A stretch of 64,000 nt of DNA from Pseudomonas entomophila L48 (GCF_000026105.1 NC_008027.1:1504001-1568000); one strand, 5' to 3'. Shown: positions 31,789 to 42,865, numbered from the stretch's first letter. Program-made: numbers and translations. Notes: generated by a model not told the origin, from the sequence alone.

Positions 31789-33534
31789 TCATACCACTGG
31801 CCGGCTGTGGGGAAACAGCAGGTCGACGAATCGTTCGGCGGTGGGCTGTGGCTCATGATTGGCCAACCCTGCGCGCTCGTTGGCTTCGATGATCACGTAG
31901 TCCGGATGCTCGGCATCGCGAACCATGAAATCCAGCCCCACCACCGGGATCTCCAGGGCGCGGGCGGCGCGCACGGCGGCATCGGCCAGCACCGGGTGCA
32001 GGCGCGCGGTCACGTCCTCCAGGGTGCCGCCGGTGTGCAGGTTGGCGGTGCGTCGCACGGCCAGGCGCTGACCGGCCGGCAGCACATGGTGGTAGCCCAG
32101 GCCCGCGGCCTTGAGTGTGCGCTCGGTCTCGTCGTCCAGGGGGATGCGGCTTTCACCGCCCGTGGCGGCCTGGCGCCTGCGGCTTTGGGCGTCGATCAGC
32201 GCGTGCAGGTTGTGCCTGCCGTCGCCAATCACCTGCGCCGGATGGCGGATGGCAGCGGCCACCACTTCATAGCCGATCACCAGGATGCGCAAGTCGCTGC
32301 CTGGGTGAAAACTCTCCAGCAACACGCGGCTGTCGAAGCGCCGCGCCTGTTCGATGGCCTGGTCGAGTTCGTCGAGGCGGCCCAGGTTCACCGCTACCCC
32401 TTGGCCTTGTTCGCCATCCACTGGCTTGACCACCACCGCGCCATGCGCGTCGAGGAACGCCTGGTTGTCGTCGGCGGTGCCCGCCAATTGCTGCGCCGGT
32501 ACTTGCAGACCGGCGGCGTGCAACACTTTGCGGGTCAGGCACTTGTCCTGGCAGAGGGTCATGGTCACGGCGCTGGTCAGGTCGCTGAGCGATTCGCGGC
32601 AGCGAATGCGCCGCCCCCCCAGGCTCAGGGTGAACAGGCCGCTGGCGGCATCGTCCACCTGCACATCGATGCCGCGGCGCAGCGCCTCGTCGACGATGAT
32701 CCGGGCATAGGGGTTGAGCCCGGCTTCCGGCCCCGGCCCGAGGAACAGCGGCTGGTTGATACCGTTCTTGCGCTTGATCGCGAACGTCGGCAGGTTGCGA
32801 AAACCGAGCTTGTGGTACAAGCGCTTGGCCTGGCGATTGTCGTGCAGCACCGAGAGGTCGAGGTAGGCCAGGCCCCGGCTCAGGTAGTGTTCGACCAGGT
32901 GGCGCACCAGCACTTCACCGACGCCTGGACGCGTGCAGTGCGGGTCGACGGCCAGGCACCAAAGGCTGCAACCATGCTCGGGGTCGTCGAAGGCCTTGTG
33001 ATGGTCCAGGCCCATGACACTGCCGATCACGGCGTTGCTGTCTTCATCCTCGGCCAGCCAGTACACCGGGCCGCCAAGGTGGCGTGGGGTGAGCAACTCA
33101 GGATCAACCGGCAGCATGCCGCGCGCCTGGTACAGCGTGTTGATCGCCTGCCAGTCGGCGGCGCCTTGCGCGCGGCGGATGCGGAAGCCGCGGAATACCC
33201 GTTGCGCCGGGCGGTAATCGGTGAACCACAGGCGCAGGGTGTCGGACGGGTCGAGGAACAGCTGTTGTGGCGCTTGAGCCAGCACTTGCTGGGGCGCGGC
33301 CACGTACAAGGCGATGTCGCGCTCGCCGGCCTGTTCTTCCAGCAGGGCCTCGGCAAGGCCGACCGGGTCGGGATAGGTGTGCCCGATCAGCAGCCGTCCC
33401 CAGCCACAGTGCACCGCGCGTGGCTGATCGTGGGGCTGATTGCCGTCACCGGCCAGGCGCGCCTGCAGGCGTTCGTAGGAGGGTGCCTGGCCGCGCAGCA
33501 GGCGTTGCCCGTAGGCGATTTCGTGAGCTTTCAT
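31789..33534 (-). CDS. ngg: N-acetylglutaminylglutamine synthetase (GNAT + ATP-grasp)
   Basis: A 581-residue two-domain enzyme: an amino-terminal GNAT acetyltransferase (about residues 95-275, with CTRPGVGEVLVRHLVEHYLSRG as acetyl-CoA loop) and a carboxy-terminal ATP-grasp ligase (about 290-580; VVVKPVDGEQGQGVAVNL is the ATP-binding segment, VVGLDFMVRD and IIEANERAGL the metal site). It acetylates glutamine and joins the second glutamine to make the backbone of NAGGN, a dipeptide osmolyte of pseudomonads and rhizobia. It starts four bases after the amidotransferase stop, so the pair is tightly cotranscribed; induction by high osmolarity is expected from the family. Confidence 0.92.
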   Translation of the reverse strand: MKAHEIAYGQRLLRGQAPSYERLQARLAGDGNQPHDQPRAVHCGWGRLLIGHTYPDPVGLAEALLEEQAGERDIALYVAAPQQVLAQAPQQLFLDPSDTLRLWFTDYRPAQRVFRGFRIRRAQGAADWQAINTLYQARGMLPVDPELLTPRHLGGPVYWLAEDEDSNAVIGSVMGLDHHKAFDDPEHGCSLWCLAVDPHCTRPGVGEVLVRHLVEHYLSRGLAYLDLSVLHDNRQAKRLYHKLGFRNLPTFAIKRKNGINQPLFLGPGPEAGLNPYARIIVDEALRRGIDVQVDDAASGLFTLSLGGRRIRCRESLSDLTSAVTMTLCQDKCLTRKVLHAAGLQVPAQQLAGTADDNQAFLDAHGAVVVKPVDGEQGQGVAVNLGRLDELDQAIEQARRFDSRVLLESFHPGSDLRILVIGYEVVAAAIRHPAQVIGDGRHNLHALIDAQSRRRQAATGGESRIPLDDETERTLKAAGLGYHHVLPAGQRLAVRRTANLHTGGTLEDVTARLHPVLADAAVRAARALEIPVVGLDFMVRDAEHPDYVIIEANERAGLANHEPQPTAERFVDLLFPHSRPVV

Positions 33535-33537
33535 CGA

Positions 33538-35325
33538 TCAGATTCCTTGCTCGCTGAGCCACAGGTTCAAGGCGGCCAGCTGCCACAGCTTGGAACCGCG
33601 CAGCGGGGTGAGCTGGCCGTGCGGGTTGCTCAGCAGGCGATCAAGCATCGCCGGATTGAACAGGCCACGGTCCTGGCTGGGGTCGGTCAGCAGTTCGCGC
33701 ACCCAGTCCAGCGTCGCGCCTTGCAGGTGCTTGAGGCCGGGGACTGGGAAGTAGCCTTTCTTGCGGTCGATCACTTCATGGGGGATGACCCGCCGCGCTG
33801 CCTGCTTGAGTACCTGCTTGCCACCATCGGGCAGCTTGAAGCGTGCCGGGATGCGTGCCGACAATTCGACCAGGCGGTAGTCGAGGAAGGGCGTGCGCGC
33901 CTCCAGGCCCCAGGCCATGGTCATGTTGTCCACGCGCTTGACCGGGTCGTCCACCAGCATCACCGTGCTGTCCAGGCGCAGGGCCTTGTCCAGCGCATCG
34001 GGGGCGCCTGGGCGGGCGAAGTGCTCGCGGACGAAGTCACCTGCGGCATCGCTCTCCAGCAGCCAGGGGGGCTGCACGGTCTCGCGGTATTCCTCGTGGC
34101 TACGGTCGAAGAAGGCGGCGCGGTAGGCGCCGAAGGCGTCTTCGGCGCCGTCCACCTGCGGGTACCAGTGATAGCCGGCGAACAGCTCGTCGGCGCCCTG
34201 GCCGCTCTGCACGCCCTTGCAGTGCTTCGCGACTTCCCGCGAGAGCAGGTAGAAAGCGATGCAGTCATGGCTGACCATCGGTTCGCTCATGGCGCGAAAC
34301 GCTGCTGGCAACTGTTCGATGATCTCGCGTTCGTCGATGCGCAGTTGATGATGGCGGGTGCCGTAGTGGCGTGCGATCAGATCGGAGTACTGGAACTCGT
34401 CGCCGCGTTCACCGCCGGCATCCTCGAAACCGATGGAAAAGGTCGACAGGTCGTCCACCCCGGCCTCTCGCAGCAGGCCGACGAGCAGGCTGGAGTCGAC
34501 GCCACCGGACAACAGCACGCCGACATCCACCGCCGCACGTTGGCGAATCGCCACGGCGTCGCGTGTGGTATCGAGCACCTGGGTGGTCCAGCCTTCGAGG
34601 TCGAGTTCGCGCTCCTCCGGGTTCGGGCCGTAGTGCAATTGCCACCAGGCCTGGCGTTCGACTTCACCGTGGCGGTCGATACGCATCCAGGTGCCGGGTT
34701 CGAGCTTTTGCACATTGGCCAGCAGGGTGCGCGGCGCGGGCACCACCGCATGGAAGTTGAGGTAGTGGTTGAGCGCCACCGGGTCGATCAGCGGGTCGAT
34801 ATCGCCGCCCTTGAGCAGCGCTGGCAGGGTCGAGGCGAAGCGCAGGCGTTCACCGTTGCGCGACAGGTACAGCGGCTTGACGCCGAGGCGGTCGCGGGCC
34901 AGGAACAGGCGCTGGTTGTCGCGTTCCCAGATGGCCAGGGCAAACATGCCGTTGAGCTTGGGCAGCAGCGCCGCGCCCCAGGCATGGTAGCCCTTGAGCA
35001 GCACTTCGGTGTCGCCGTCCGAGTGGAAGTGATAGCCCAGGGCCTGAAGCTCCTGACGCAGTTCGGGGAAGTTGTAGATGGCGCCGTTGAAGGCCAGCGA
35101 CAGCCCCAGGGGCGTGTCGACCATGGGCTGGGCCGAGCCATCGGACAGGTCCATGATCTTCAGGCGACGGTGGCCGAGGGCAATCGGGCCCTGGCTATGG
35201 AAGCCCCAGGCGTCGGGCCCGCGGGGTGCCAGGTGGTGGGTGATGCGCTCCACGGCGGCGAGGTCCGCCGGGCGTGGGGCTTGGTTGAGGGGGGTGAAAC
35301 GTAACTCTCCTGCTAATCCGCACAT
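33538..35325 (-). CDS. N-acetylglutaminylglutamine amidotransferase (asparagine-synthase family)
   Basis: A 595-residue class II glutamine amidotransferase of the AsnB family. The amino-terminal nucleophile Cys2 is exposed after Met removal (MCGLAGELRF); HRRLKIMDLSDGSAQPM and FNGAIYNFPELR are the glutaminase elements. The synthetase half carries the PP-loop SGGVDSSLL near residue 270 and the AsnB-like carboxy end. In the NAGGN pathway it amidates the dipeptide to the neutral osmoprotectant. First gene of the leftward NAGGN set; the ATG follows TAAGGA. The 240 bases upstream contain the promoter region and a REP pair. Confidence 0.92.
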   Translation of the reverse strand: MCGLAGELRFTPLNQAPRPADLAAVERITHHLAPRGPDAWGFHSQGPIALGHRRLKIMDLSDGSAQPMVDTPLGLSLAFNGAIYNFPELRQELQALGYHFHSDGDTEVLLKGYHAWGAALLPKLNGMFALAIWERDNQRLFLARDRLGVKPLYLSRNGERLRFASTLPALLKGGDIDPLIDPVALNHYLNFHAVVPAPRTLLANVQKLEPGTWMRIDRHGEVERQAWWQLHYGPNPEERELDLEGWTTQVLDTTRDAVAIRQRAAVDVGVLLSGGVDSSLLVGLLREAGVDDLSTFSIGFEDAGGERGDEFQYSDLIARHYGTRHHQLRIDEREIIEQLPAAFRAMSEPMVSHDCIAFYLLSREVAKHCKGVQSGQGADELFAGYHWYPQVDGAEDAFGAYRAAFFDRSHEEYRETVQPPWLLESDAAGDFVREHFARPGAPDALDKALRLDSTVMLVDDPVKRVDNMTMAWGLEARTPFLDYRLVELSARIPARFKLPDGGKQVLKQAARRVIPHEVIDRKKGYFPVPGLKHLQGATLDWVRELLTDPSQDRGLFNPAMLDRLLSNPHGQLTPLRGSKLWQLAALNLWLSEQGI

Positions 35326-35453
35326 AGGTCCTTACCGGTTTTGCCGTTGGGGAGGTGTGCCCTTTATTCCAGGCACCTAGTGAAGGACATGGTTAGGTTG
35401 CGAGAGTTTTAGATCGATCTGTTATATAGAGTGGTGGCAGTTTGCCTGCTCTC

Positions 35454-35540
35454 TGTAGGAGCGGCTTTAGCCGCGATGGGGGCATCACGGTGCCTGGCAC
35501 CCGCTTCGCGGGTGATCGCGGCTAAAGCCGCTCCTACAGG
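35454..35540. repeat. REP-type inverted repeat pair
   Basis: Facing copies of 'ctgtaggagcggctttagccgcgat' around cacccgcttcgcgggtg, downstream of mnmC and upstream of the NAGGN amidotransferase gene. Confidence 0.9.
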
Positions 35541-35568
35541 GGGCGTATTGGAGCGCTCAACCGGTGCG

Positions 35569-37533
35569 TTACTTGCCGCGAATCAAGCGGCGCAAGGCAA
35601 AGCGGTTAGGATGGCACGCCTCGGCAACGGCCCTGGGGACCGGCAACGGTTCGCCGCAGGCCCACGCCGCGATCAGCTCGCCCGACAACGGTGCCGTGAT
35701 CAGCCCGCGCGATCCATGCCCGCTGTTGACATACAGCCCATCCAGCCACGGGCAGGCGATATCCGGCACCTGCCGCGCATCCTTGGCCAGCATGGCATAG
35801 GTGGTGTTGAACGCCTGGACATCCGCGACCGGCCCGACAATGGGCAGGTAGTCGGGGCTGGTGCAGCGAAACGCCGCACGCCCTTCGAGCTGTTCGGCAT
35901 CAAGCTCGGCGCAACCCAGGCGCGTGGCCAGGTCGGTCGAGATATCCTCCAGCAGCCCGAGGTTGCCCTGGTGCTCCGCGGTGGTCGGTGTGAGGTCATC
36001 GTTGTGGAAGTCGAAGCTGGCCCCGAGGGTGTGCTCGTCGCCACGCGGCGGCGCGACATAGCCATCGGCGCAGACCACCGTGCGCAGCGCGCGGCTGGCT
36101 TCTGTTGCCGGCAGGCGGGTGATCTGCCCGCGGATGCGCTTGAGCGGCAGCTCGGCGCAGGCCGGGAAGCGCCGGACATCGGCGGCACCGGCCAGCACCA
36201 CCAGCGGCGCGCTGGCCAGCAGGCGCTCGCCATCCCAGGCCTGCCACTGGCCATCGACCTTGCGCAGTTCGATCACCTCGTGGTGGTTGAGCAGGCGAAC
36301 ATTCGGATGCCCGAGCTGCGCCTGGCACAAGGCCGGTGGATGCACCCAGCCGCCTTCGGGATAGAACAGGCCGCCACTGGCCAGGGCGATGCCGGCCACG
36401 GCCTCGGCCTGGTCGTGTTCCAGCCGCTGTAGCAGGCTTTCGTCGAACGCAGCGGCCAGCTTGGCTTGGCGTGCGGCTTCCTGATCGTCGAAGGCCAGTT
36501 GCAGTACGCCGCAGGCGTCCCAGTCCTGGCCGCGCTGCAGGTGTTCGAGCCAGCGGCGGGTGTAGCCGAAGCCTGAGAGGATCATCTGCGAGAGGGTGGT
36601 GCCGTGGGCGGAAAGCTTGAGGTACAGCACGCCCTGTGGATTGCCCGAGGCCTCCTGGGCCGGGCCGGCATGGCGCTCCAGCACGCTGACCTGCCAGCCG
36701 CGCTCGGCCAGGCTCCTGGCCGTGGCGCTGCCGGCCAGGCCGGCACCGATCACCAGCGCTTCGCGTGGGCCGGGCAAATCGGTCGGGCGTGCGTACCAAG
36801 GCGCGGCTGGCGCAGCTGCGGCGCCCGTGTATACACCGTGCATCACTTCCCATTTCTTGCCGATGCCCGGCACCTTCTTCATGGTGAAGCCGGCTTCGAT
36901 CAGCGAGCGGCGCACCCAGCCGGTGGTGGTGAAGGTGCCCAGCGTGGTCCCGGGCCGCGACAGGCGAGCCAGCTGGGTGAACAGCTCGGGCGTCCACATG
37001 TCGGGGTTCTTGGCCGGGGCGAAGCCGTCGAGGAACCAGGCGTCGATGCGAGCGTCGAGCTGCGGCAACTGCTCCAGCGCATCGCCGATCATCAGGTTCA
37101 GGGTGACCTGGCCACCGTCGAGGCTGAACTGCTGGAAGCCTGGGTGGATCGCCACGTACTGTTCAAGCAGAGGCTGGGTGAACGCCGCCAGCTCTGGCCA
37201 AAGCTGCATGGCGCGGGCGAGGTCGTCGCGGCTCAGCGGGTACTTCTCGACACTGACGAAGTGCAGGCGTGCCCCGGCCGGGGCCAGTTCGGCGAACAGT
37301 TGCCAGGCGCAGAAGAAATTCATGCCGGTGCCAAAGCCCGTCTCGCCGATCACCAGGCAGTCGTGCGGTTTCAGTTCAGCGAAGCGCTGGCGCAGCTGGT
37401 TCTGCTCGATGAACACGTGCAGGGTCTCGTCGATGCCTTCATTGATGGCGAAATAGACATCGTCGTATTGCCGCGAGTGGGGGCGGCCCTGGTCGTCCCA
37501 GTCGATCTGGGCATGCTGAAGAAGGGTGGACAT
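35569..37533 (-). CDS. mnmC: bifunctional tRNA modification enzyme MnmC
   Basis: A 654-residue fusion. The amino-terminal part (about 1-235; CLVIGETGFGTGMNF is the SAM site) is the methyltransferase; the carboxy-terminal part (about 255-654; LVIGAGLAGSATARSLAERGWQVSV is the FAD-binding glycine motif) is the oxidoreductase. Together they convert cmnm5(s2)U34 in tRNA wobble positions to mnm5(s2)U34. I start at the ATG at 37531-37533 (MSTLLQHAQIDWDDQGRP, the family start). Length is normal for the fused gammaproteobacterial enzyme. It is divergent from the polyphosphate kinase gene. Confidence 0.95.
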   Translation of the reverse strand: MSTLLQHAQIDWDDQGRPHSRQYDDVYFAINEGIDETLHVFIEQNQLRQRFAELKPHDCLVIGETGFGTGMNFFCAWQLFAELAPAGARLHFVSVEKYPLSRDDLARAMQLWPELAAFTQPLLEQYVAIHPGFQQFSLDGGQVTLNLMIGDALEQLPQLDARIDAWFLDGFAPAKNPDMWTPELFTQLARLSRPGTTLGTFTTTGWVRRSLIEAGFTMKKVPGIGKKWEVMHGVYTGAAAAPAAPWYARPTDLPGPREALVIGAGLAGSATARSLAERGWQVSVLERHAGPAQEASGNPQGVLYLKLSAHGTTLSQMILSGFGYTRRWLEHLQRGQDWDACGVLQLAFDDQEAARQAKLAAAFDESLLQRLEHDQAEAVAGIALASGGLFYPEGGWVHPPALCQAQLGHPNVRLLNHHEVIELRKVDGQWQAWDGERLLASAPLVVLAGAADVRRFPACAELPLKRIRGQITRLPATEASRALRTVVCADGYVAPPRGDEHTLGASFDFHNDDLTPTTAEHQGNLGLLEDISTDLATRLGCAELDAEQLEGRAAFRCTSPDYLPIVGPVADVQAFNTTYAMLAKDARQVPDIACPWLDGLYVNSGHGSRGLITAPLSGELIAAWACGEPLPVPRAVAEACHPNRFALRRLIRGK

Positions 37534-37625
37534 GGTTGGCTCGGTTGCAGCGGACGGGCGGATTTTATGCCATCCGTGGCATTTGCGCAGGTTGTACCTG
37601 CCCATCCATGGCCGGCGTGCCTCTT

Positions 37626-37655
37626 GTAGGAGCCGGCTTGCCGGCGAAAGGGCCG
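37626..37655. repeat. single REP-type element
   Basis: A lone 'gtaggagccggcttgccggcgaaagggcc' in the divergent gap between mnmC and the polyphosphate phosphotransferase gene, an unusual place because REPs mostly sit behind genes. Confidence 0.8.
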
Positions 37656-37709
37656 GTACAGGCGAAGTACATTTCCGCTAGTCTTGCTTATCCAATGAGG
37701 GAGCCATCC

Positions 37710-39194
37710 ATGTTCGAATCCGCGGAAATCGGCCACAGCATCGACAAGGAAACGTATGAAGCAGAAGTCCCCGCCCTGCGCGAGGCGCTGCTCGAAGCTC
37801 AGTACGAACTCAAGCAACAGTCGCGGTTTCCGGTGATCGTGCTGATCAACGGCATCGAGGGCGCCGGCAAGGGCGAGACGGTCAAGCTGCTCAACGAATG
37901 GATGGACCCGCGGCTGATCGAGGTGCGCACCTTCGACCAGCAGACCGATGAAGAGCTGGCACGTCCACCGGCCTGGCGCTACTGGCGAGCGCTGCCACCG
38001 AAAGGGCGCATGGGCGTGTTCTTCGGCAACTGGTACAGCCAGATGCTCGAAGGCCGCGTGCACGGACAGTTCAAGGACGCCGTGCTCGACCAGGCCATCG
38101 CCGGTGCCGAGCGCCTGGAGCAGATGCTCTGCGACGAGGGCGCGCTGATCATCAAGTTCTGGTTCCACCTGTCGAAGAAGCAGATGAAGGCGCGGCTCAA
38201 GGCGCTGAAGGAAGACCCGCTGCACAACTGGCGCATCAGCCCGCTGGACTGGCAGCAATCGGAAACCTACGACCGTTTCGTGCGCTTCGGCGAGCGCGTG
38301 CTGCGCCGCACCAGTCGCGACTATGCGCCTTGGCACGTGATCGAGGGCGCCGACCCGTATTACCGCAGCCTGGCGGTGGGGCGCATCCTGCTGGAGAGTT
38401 TGCAGGCGGCACTGGGCAACAAGCCGCTCAAGCACCAGGGCAACGTCGCCCCGCTGGGGCGCAGCATCGACCAGAAGAGTCTGCTCGGTGCGCTTGACCT
38501 GAGCAAGCGGCTGGACAAGCGCGACTACGAGGAACAGTTGGTCACCGAGCAGGCGCGCCTGGCGGGCCTTTTGCGCAACAAACACATGCGCCGGCATGCG
38601 CTGGTGGCGGTGTTCGAAGGCAACGACGCGGCCGGAAAGGGCGGGGCCATCCGTCGCGTGGCGGCGGCGCTGGACCCACGCCAGTACCGCATCGTGCCGA
38701 TTGCCGCGCCCACCGAGGAGGAGCGTGCCCAACCATACCTCTGGCGGTTCTGGCGGCACATTCCGGCGCGCGGCAAGTTCACCGTCTTCGACCGCTCCTG
38801 GTATGGCCGGGTGCTGGTGGAGCGAGTCGAAGGTTTCTGCAGCCCGGCCGACTGGATGCGCGCCTACGGCGAGATCAACGATTTCGAGGAACAGTTGCGC
38901 AATGCCGGCGTGGTGGTGGTCAAGTTCTGGTTGGCCATCGACCAGCAGACCCAACTCGAGCGGTTCGAGGAGCGCGAGCAGATCCCGTTCAAGCGCTACA
39001 AGATCACCGAGGAAGACTGGCGCAACCGTGACAAGTGGGATGTGTACGCGGAGGCGGTGGGGGACATGGTCGACCGCACCAGCACCGAGATCGCGCCGTG
39101 GACCCTGGTGGAGGCCAACGACAAGCGCTGGGCGCGGGTGAAGGTGCTGCGCACGATCAACGAGGCCCTGGAAGCGGCGTTCGCCAAGAAGTAG
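37710..39194 (+). CDS. pap: polyphosphate:AMP phosphotransferase (class II PPK2, two fused domains)
   Basis: A 494-residue protein made of two PPK2 domains, each with a P-loop: NGIEGAGKGETVKL near residue 48 and EGNDAAGKGGAIRR near residue 303. Two-domain PPK2 enzymes of about 500 residues are the PAP type, which phosphorylates AMP to ADP with polyphosphate. The ATG at 37710 follows AGGGAG; an ATG at 37695 is possible. The stop codon TAG (39192-39194) is part of the adjoining REP element, so the last residues AFAKK end where the repeat begins. Confidence 0.93.
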   Translation: MFESAEIGHSIDKETYEAEVPALREALLEAQYELKQQSRFPVIVLINGIEGAGKGETVKLLNEWMDPRLIEVRTFDQQTDEELARPPAWRYWRALPPKGRMGVFFGNWYSQMLEGRVHGQFKDAVLDQAIAGAERLEQMLCDEGALIIKFWFHLSKKQMKARLKALKEDPLHNWRISPLDWQQSETYDRFVRFGERVLRRTSRDYAPWHVIEGADPYYRSLAVGRILLESLQAALGNKPLKHQGNVAPLGRSIDQKSLLGALDLSKRLDKRDYEEQLVTEQARLAGLLRNKHMRRHALVAVFEGNDAAGKGGAIRRVAAALDPRQYRIVPIAAPTEEERAQPYLWRFWRHIPARGKFTVFDRSWYGRVLVERVEGFCSPADWMRAYGEINDFEEQLRNAGVVVVKFWLAIDQQTQLERFEEREQIPFKRYKITEEDWRNRDKWDVYAEAVGDMVDRTSTEIAPWTLVEANDKRWARVKVLRTINEALEAAFAKK

Positions 39195-39303
39195 GAGCGG
39201 CCTTGTGCCGCGAAAGGGCCGCATAGCGGCCCTCTGGGCTACTCGGTTTACACATGGACGGGGCCGCTGTGCGGCCCTTTCGCGGCGCAAGGCTGCTCCT
39301 ACA
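39192..39303. repeat. REP-type inverted repeat pair overlapping the pap stop codon
   Basis: Facing copies of 'gtaggagcggccttgtgccgcgaaagggccgc' and its diverged complement, enclosing a gcggcc-rich centre. Its first bases provide the TAG stop of the polyphosphate phosphotransferase gene. Confidence 0.88.
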
Positions 39304-39437
39304 AGACGGTGTCAGCCTGGCTGGGGCAATCAGGCATGCGCCCAGGGAATGACCTGATGAAAACTTTTCCCGCCACTCCCACCCCGTCAAGCCTTTAGAC
39401 TGCACCTTCCCTCACCACGGGCCTGATCGAGAACACC

Positions 39438-40394
39438 ATGCATATTTCTTCCGGCCGCTGGGCCTATGGCCTGTCGCTGGCCCTGTTGACCGCCTTTCTC
39501 TGGGGCATCCTGCCGATCAAGCTCAAGCAGGTGCTGCAGGTGATGGACCCGGTGACGGTCACCTGGTACCGCCTGAGCGTTTCGGGAGGTCTGTTGTTCG
39601 CCTGGCTGGCGGCCAATCGACGGCTACCGTCGTTCAGGCACCTAGGCCTCAAGGGCAAGGCGCTGGTGGCGGTCGCGGTGGGTGGCCTGGTGGGCAACTA
39701 TGTGCTGTACCTGGTCGGGCTCAACCTGCTCAGCCCCGGCACGGCGCAACTGGTGGTGCAGCTCGGGCCGGTACTGTTGCTGGTGGCCAGCGTGTTCGTG
39801 TTCAAGGAGCGCTTCAGCCTCGGGCAGGGCCTGGGGTTGCTGGTGTTGCTGGCAGGCTTCGGGTTGTTCTTCAACCAGCGCCTTGAAGAGTTGCTCACGT
39901 CGCTGGGCACCTACACCACCGGTGTATTGACCATCATCCTCGCCACCAGCATCTGGGTGTTCTACGCCTTGAGCCAGAAGCAATTGTTGACGGTGTGGAA
40001 CTCGCAGCAAGTGATGATGGTGATCTACCTGTGCTGCGCGCTGCTGCTCACGCCCTGGGTGCACCCACTGGAGGCGCTGCAACTGAGCCCGGTGCAGGGC
40101 TGGCTGTTGTTGGCCTGCTGCCTCAACACCCTGGTGGCCTATGGTGCGTTCGCCGAGGCGTTGGCGCATTGGGAGGCCTCACGGGTGAGCGCCACGCTGG
40201 CGCTGACGCCGCTGGTGACCTTTGTTGCCGTGGCATCGGCGGCCTGGGTGTGGCCGGAGCATGTGCAGGCCGAGGATATCAATGGCCTGGGCTATGTCGG
40301 CGCGGTGACGGTGGTGCTGGGTTCGGCGCTGGTGGCCTTGGGGCCATCGCTGGTGGCGGGGTGGAAGGCGAGGAGGGCAGAAGTGTTGCGTTGA
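39438..40394 (+). CDS. EamA/DMT-family transporter
   Basis: A 318-residue inner-membrane protein with ten hydrophobic segments arranged as two EamA repeats, the second ending LGYVGAVTVVLGSALVALGP. The opening GRWAYGLSLALLTAFLWGILPIKLKQVLQVMDPVTVTWYRL is typical of drug/metabolite exporters of the RhaT/EamA group. Substrate unknown. It stands alone between REP elements, convergent with fumC. Confidence 0.9.
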   Translation: MHISSGRWAYGLSLALLTAFLWGILPIKLKQVLQVMDPVTVTWYRLSVSGGLLFAWLAANRRLPSFRHLGLKGKALVAVAVGGLVGNYVLYLVGLNLLSPGTAQLVVQLGPVLLLVASVFVFKERFSLGQGLGLLVLLAGFGLFFNQRLEELLTSLGTYTTGVLTIILATSIWVFYALSQKQLLTVWNSQQVMMVIYLCCALLLTPWVHPLEALQLSPVQGWLLLACCLNTLVAYGAFAEALAHWEASRVSATLALTPLVTFVAVASAAWVWPEHVQAEDINGLGYVGAVTVVLGSALVALGPSLVAGWKARRAEVLR

Positions 40395-40397
40395 TCG

Positions 40398-40460
40398 GTT
40401 CGCCGGCAAGCCGGCTCCTACGGATGCGATTCTCTGTAGGAGCCGGCTTGCCGGCGAACC
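40398..40460. repeat. REP-type inverted repeat pair
   Basis: Facing copies of 'ttcgccggcaagccggctcctac' and its complement between the convergent EamA transporter and fumC genes. Confidence 0.9.
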
Positions 40461-40466
40461 AGCAGA

Positions 40467-41861
<1,395 letters not shown>

Positions 41862-42014
41862 GCTGCGCTCACTCCTTTGTAGTCCGAAATCGCAGTTTAG
41901 GCCCTGATTCGACAGCGCGGTTCCATCGCTCGTCGTGCCACTTGAGCACTTCGCCACCACGGCGCAGAATGCTCTACTCTGAGGTACTCGCCTCTCTTTC
42001 TTGAAGGAAATGCA

Positions 42015-42533
42015 ATGACCCGTCTTCGTGTCCTCTGTGCCGCCGTTGCCCTGGTCTGCGCCAGCGGCCAGGTACTCGCTGCAACCCCCAGCCACAATGC
42101 TGCCGCCGAGAAATTCCTGACCCTGGCCAATGCCGACAAGCTGGGCACCCCGGTGTACATGCAGGTCCAGCAGATGTTCGCCCAGCGCTTCGAGCAAACC
42201 AAGGCGCCAGCCTCCAAGAAAGCCGTCCTCGACAGCTACCAGGCCAAGGCCAACGCCGCCCTGGACAACGCCATCGGCTGGAAGAAACTCAAGCCGAAGA
42301 TGGTCGACCTGTACACCGCCACCTTCACCGAAGGCGAGCTGAACGACCTGGTCAAATTCTACGAGTCGCCGCTGGGCAAGAAAGTCCTGCGCGAAATGCC
42401 TAAAGTCACCCAGCAATCGGCCCAGCTGACCCAGCAAAGCCTGGAGCCTGCCGTGCCGGTGGTGAACAAGCTGCTCGACGACATGACCAAGGAACTCGAC
42501 CCGAACGCCGGCAAGGCACCGGCGAAGAAGTGA
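42015..42533 (+). CDS. exported DUF2059 domain protein
   Basis: A 172-residue secreted protein: signal peptide [22 protein letters not shown], then a helical DUF2059 domain (about residues 85-145: [31 protein letters not shown]). Such proteins are periplasmic and of unknown function. It is followed ten bases later by the BolA gene in the same direction, so the two are likely cotranscribed. Confidence 0.9.
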   Translation: MTRLRVLCAAVALVCASGQVLAATPSHNAAAEKFLTLANADKLGTPVYMQVQQMFAQRFEQTKAPASKKAVLDSYQAKANAALDNAIGWKKLKPKMVDLYTATFTEGELNDLVKFYESPLGKKVLREMPKVTQQSAQLTQQSLEPAVPVVNKLLDDMTKELDPNAGKAPAKK

Positions 42534-42543
42534 GCCTGACGCG

Positions 42544-42840
42544 ATGAGCATGCAGCAACGCATCGAACAGCAGCTGGCGCCGCTGGGCACGCAACACCTT
42601 GAAGTGCACAACGAGAGCCATATGCACAGCCGTGGCCAGGAAACGCACTACAAGGCGGTGCTGGTCAGCGAGCAGTTCGCCGGGCTGAACAGCGTCAAGC
42701 GCCACCAGAAGGTCTACGCCACCATGGGTGAGCTGATGGGCGAGATCCACGCCCTGGCCATCCACACCTACACGCCCGAAGAATGGGCGGCGGTCGGCGT
42801 GGCGCCGGCCTCGCCGGTGTGCGCCGGCGGCGGGCACTGA
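42544..42840 (+). CDS. BolA family protein
   Basis: A 98-residue BolA-fold protein with the conserved segment [21 protein letters not shown] and the [26 protein letters not shown] block. The histidines fit Fe-S cluster sharing with monothiol glutaredoxins, the known role of the family. A carboxy tail SPVCAGGGH adds a terminal Cys-His. It lies ten bases after the DUF2059 gene. Confidence 0.92.
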   Translation: MSMQQRIEQQLAPLGTQHLEVHNESHMHSRGQETHYKAVLVSEQFAGLNSVKRHQKVYATMGELMGEIHALAIHTYTPEEWAAVGVAPASPVCAGGGH

Positions 42841-42856
42841 ATCCTTTCCGTCCTTC

Positions 42857-42865
42857 TGGTACAAT
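42857..42865 (+). promoter_or_regulatory. extended -10 promoter element upstream of trhO
   Basis: TGGTACAAT, a TGn-extended -10 hexamer, 20 bases after the bolA stop and ahead of the REP pair that precedes trhO. The -35 region is not convincing. Confidence 0.4.

Noticed and set aside
30889..35304. A 1471-codon open frame on the + strand across the NAGGN genes
   Set aside because: It is the complement of two well-supported enzymes and a peptidase; in GC-rich pseudomonad DNA the antisense frame often stays open. Its translation is rich in Q, H, G, A, V with no domain.
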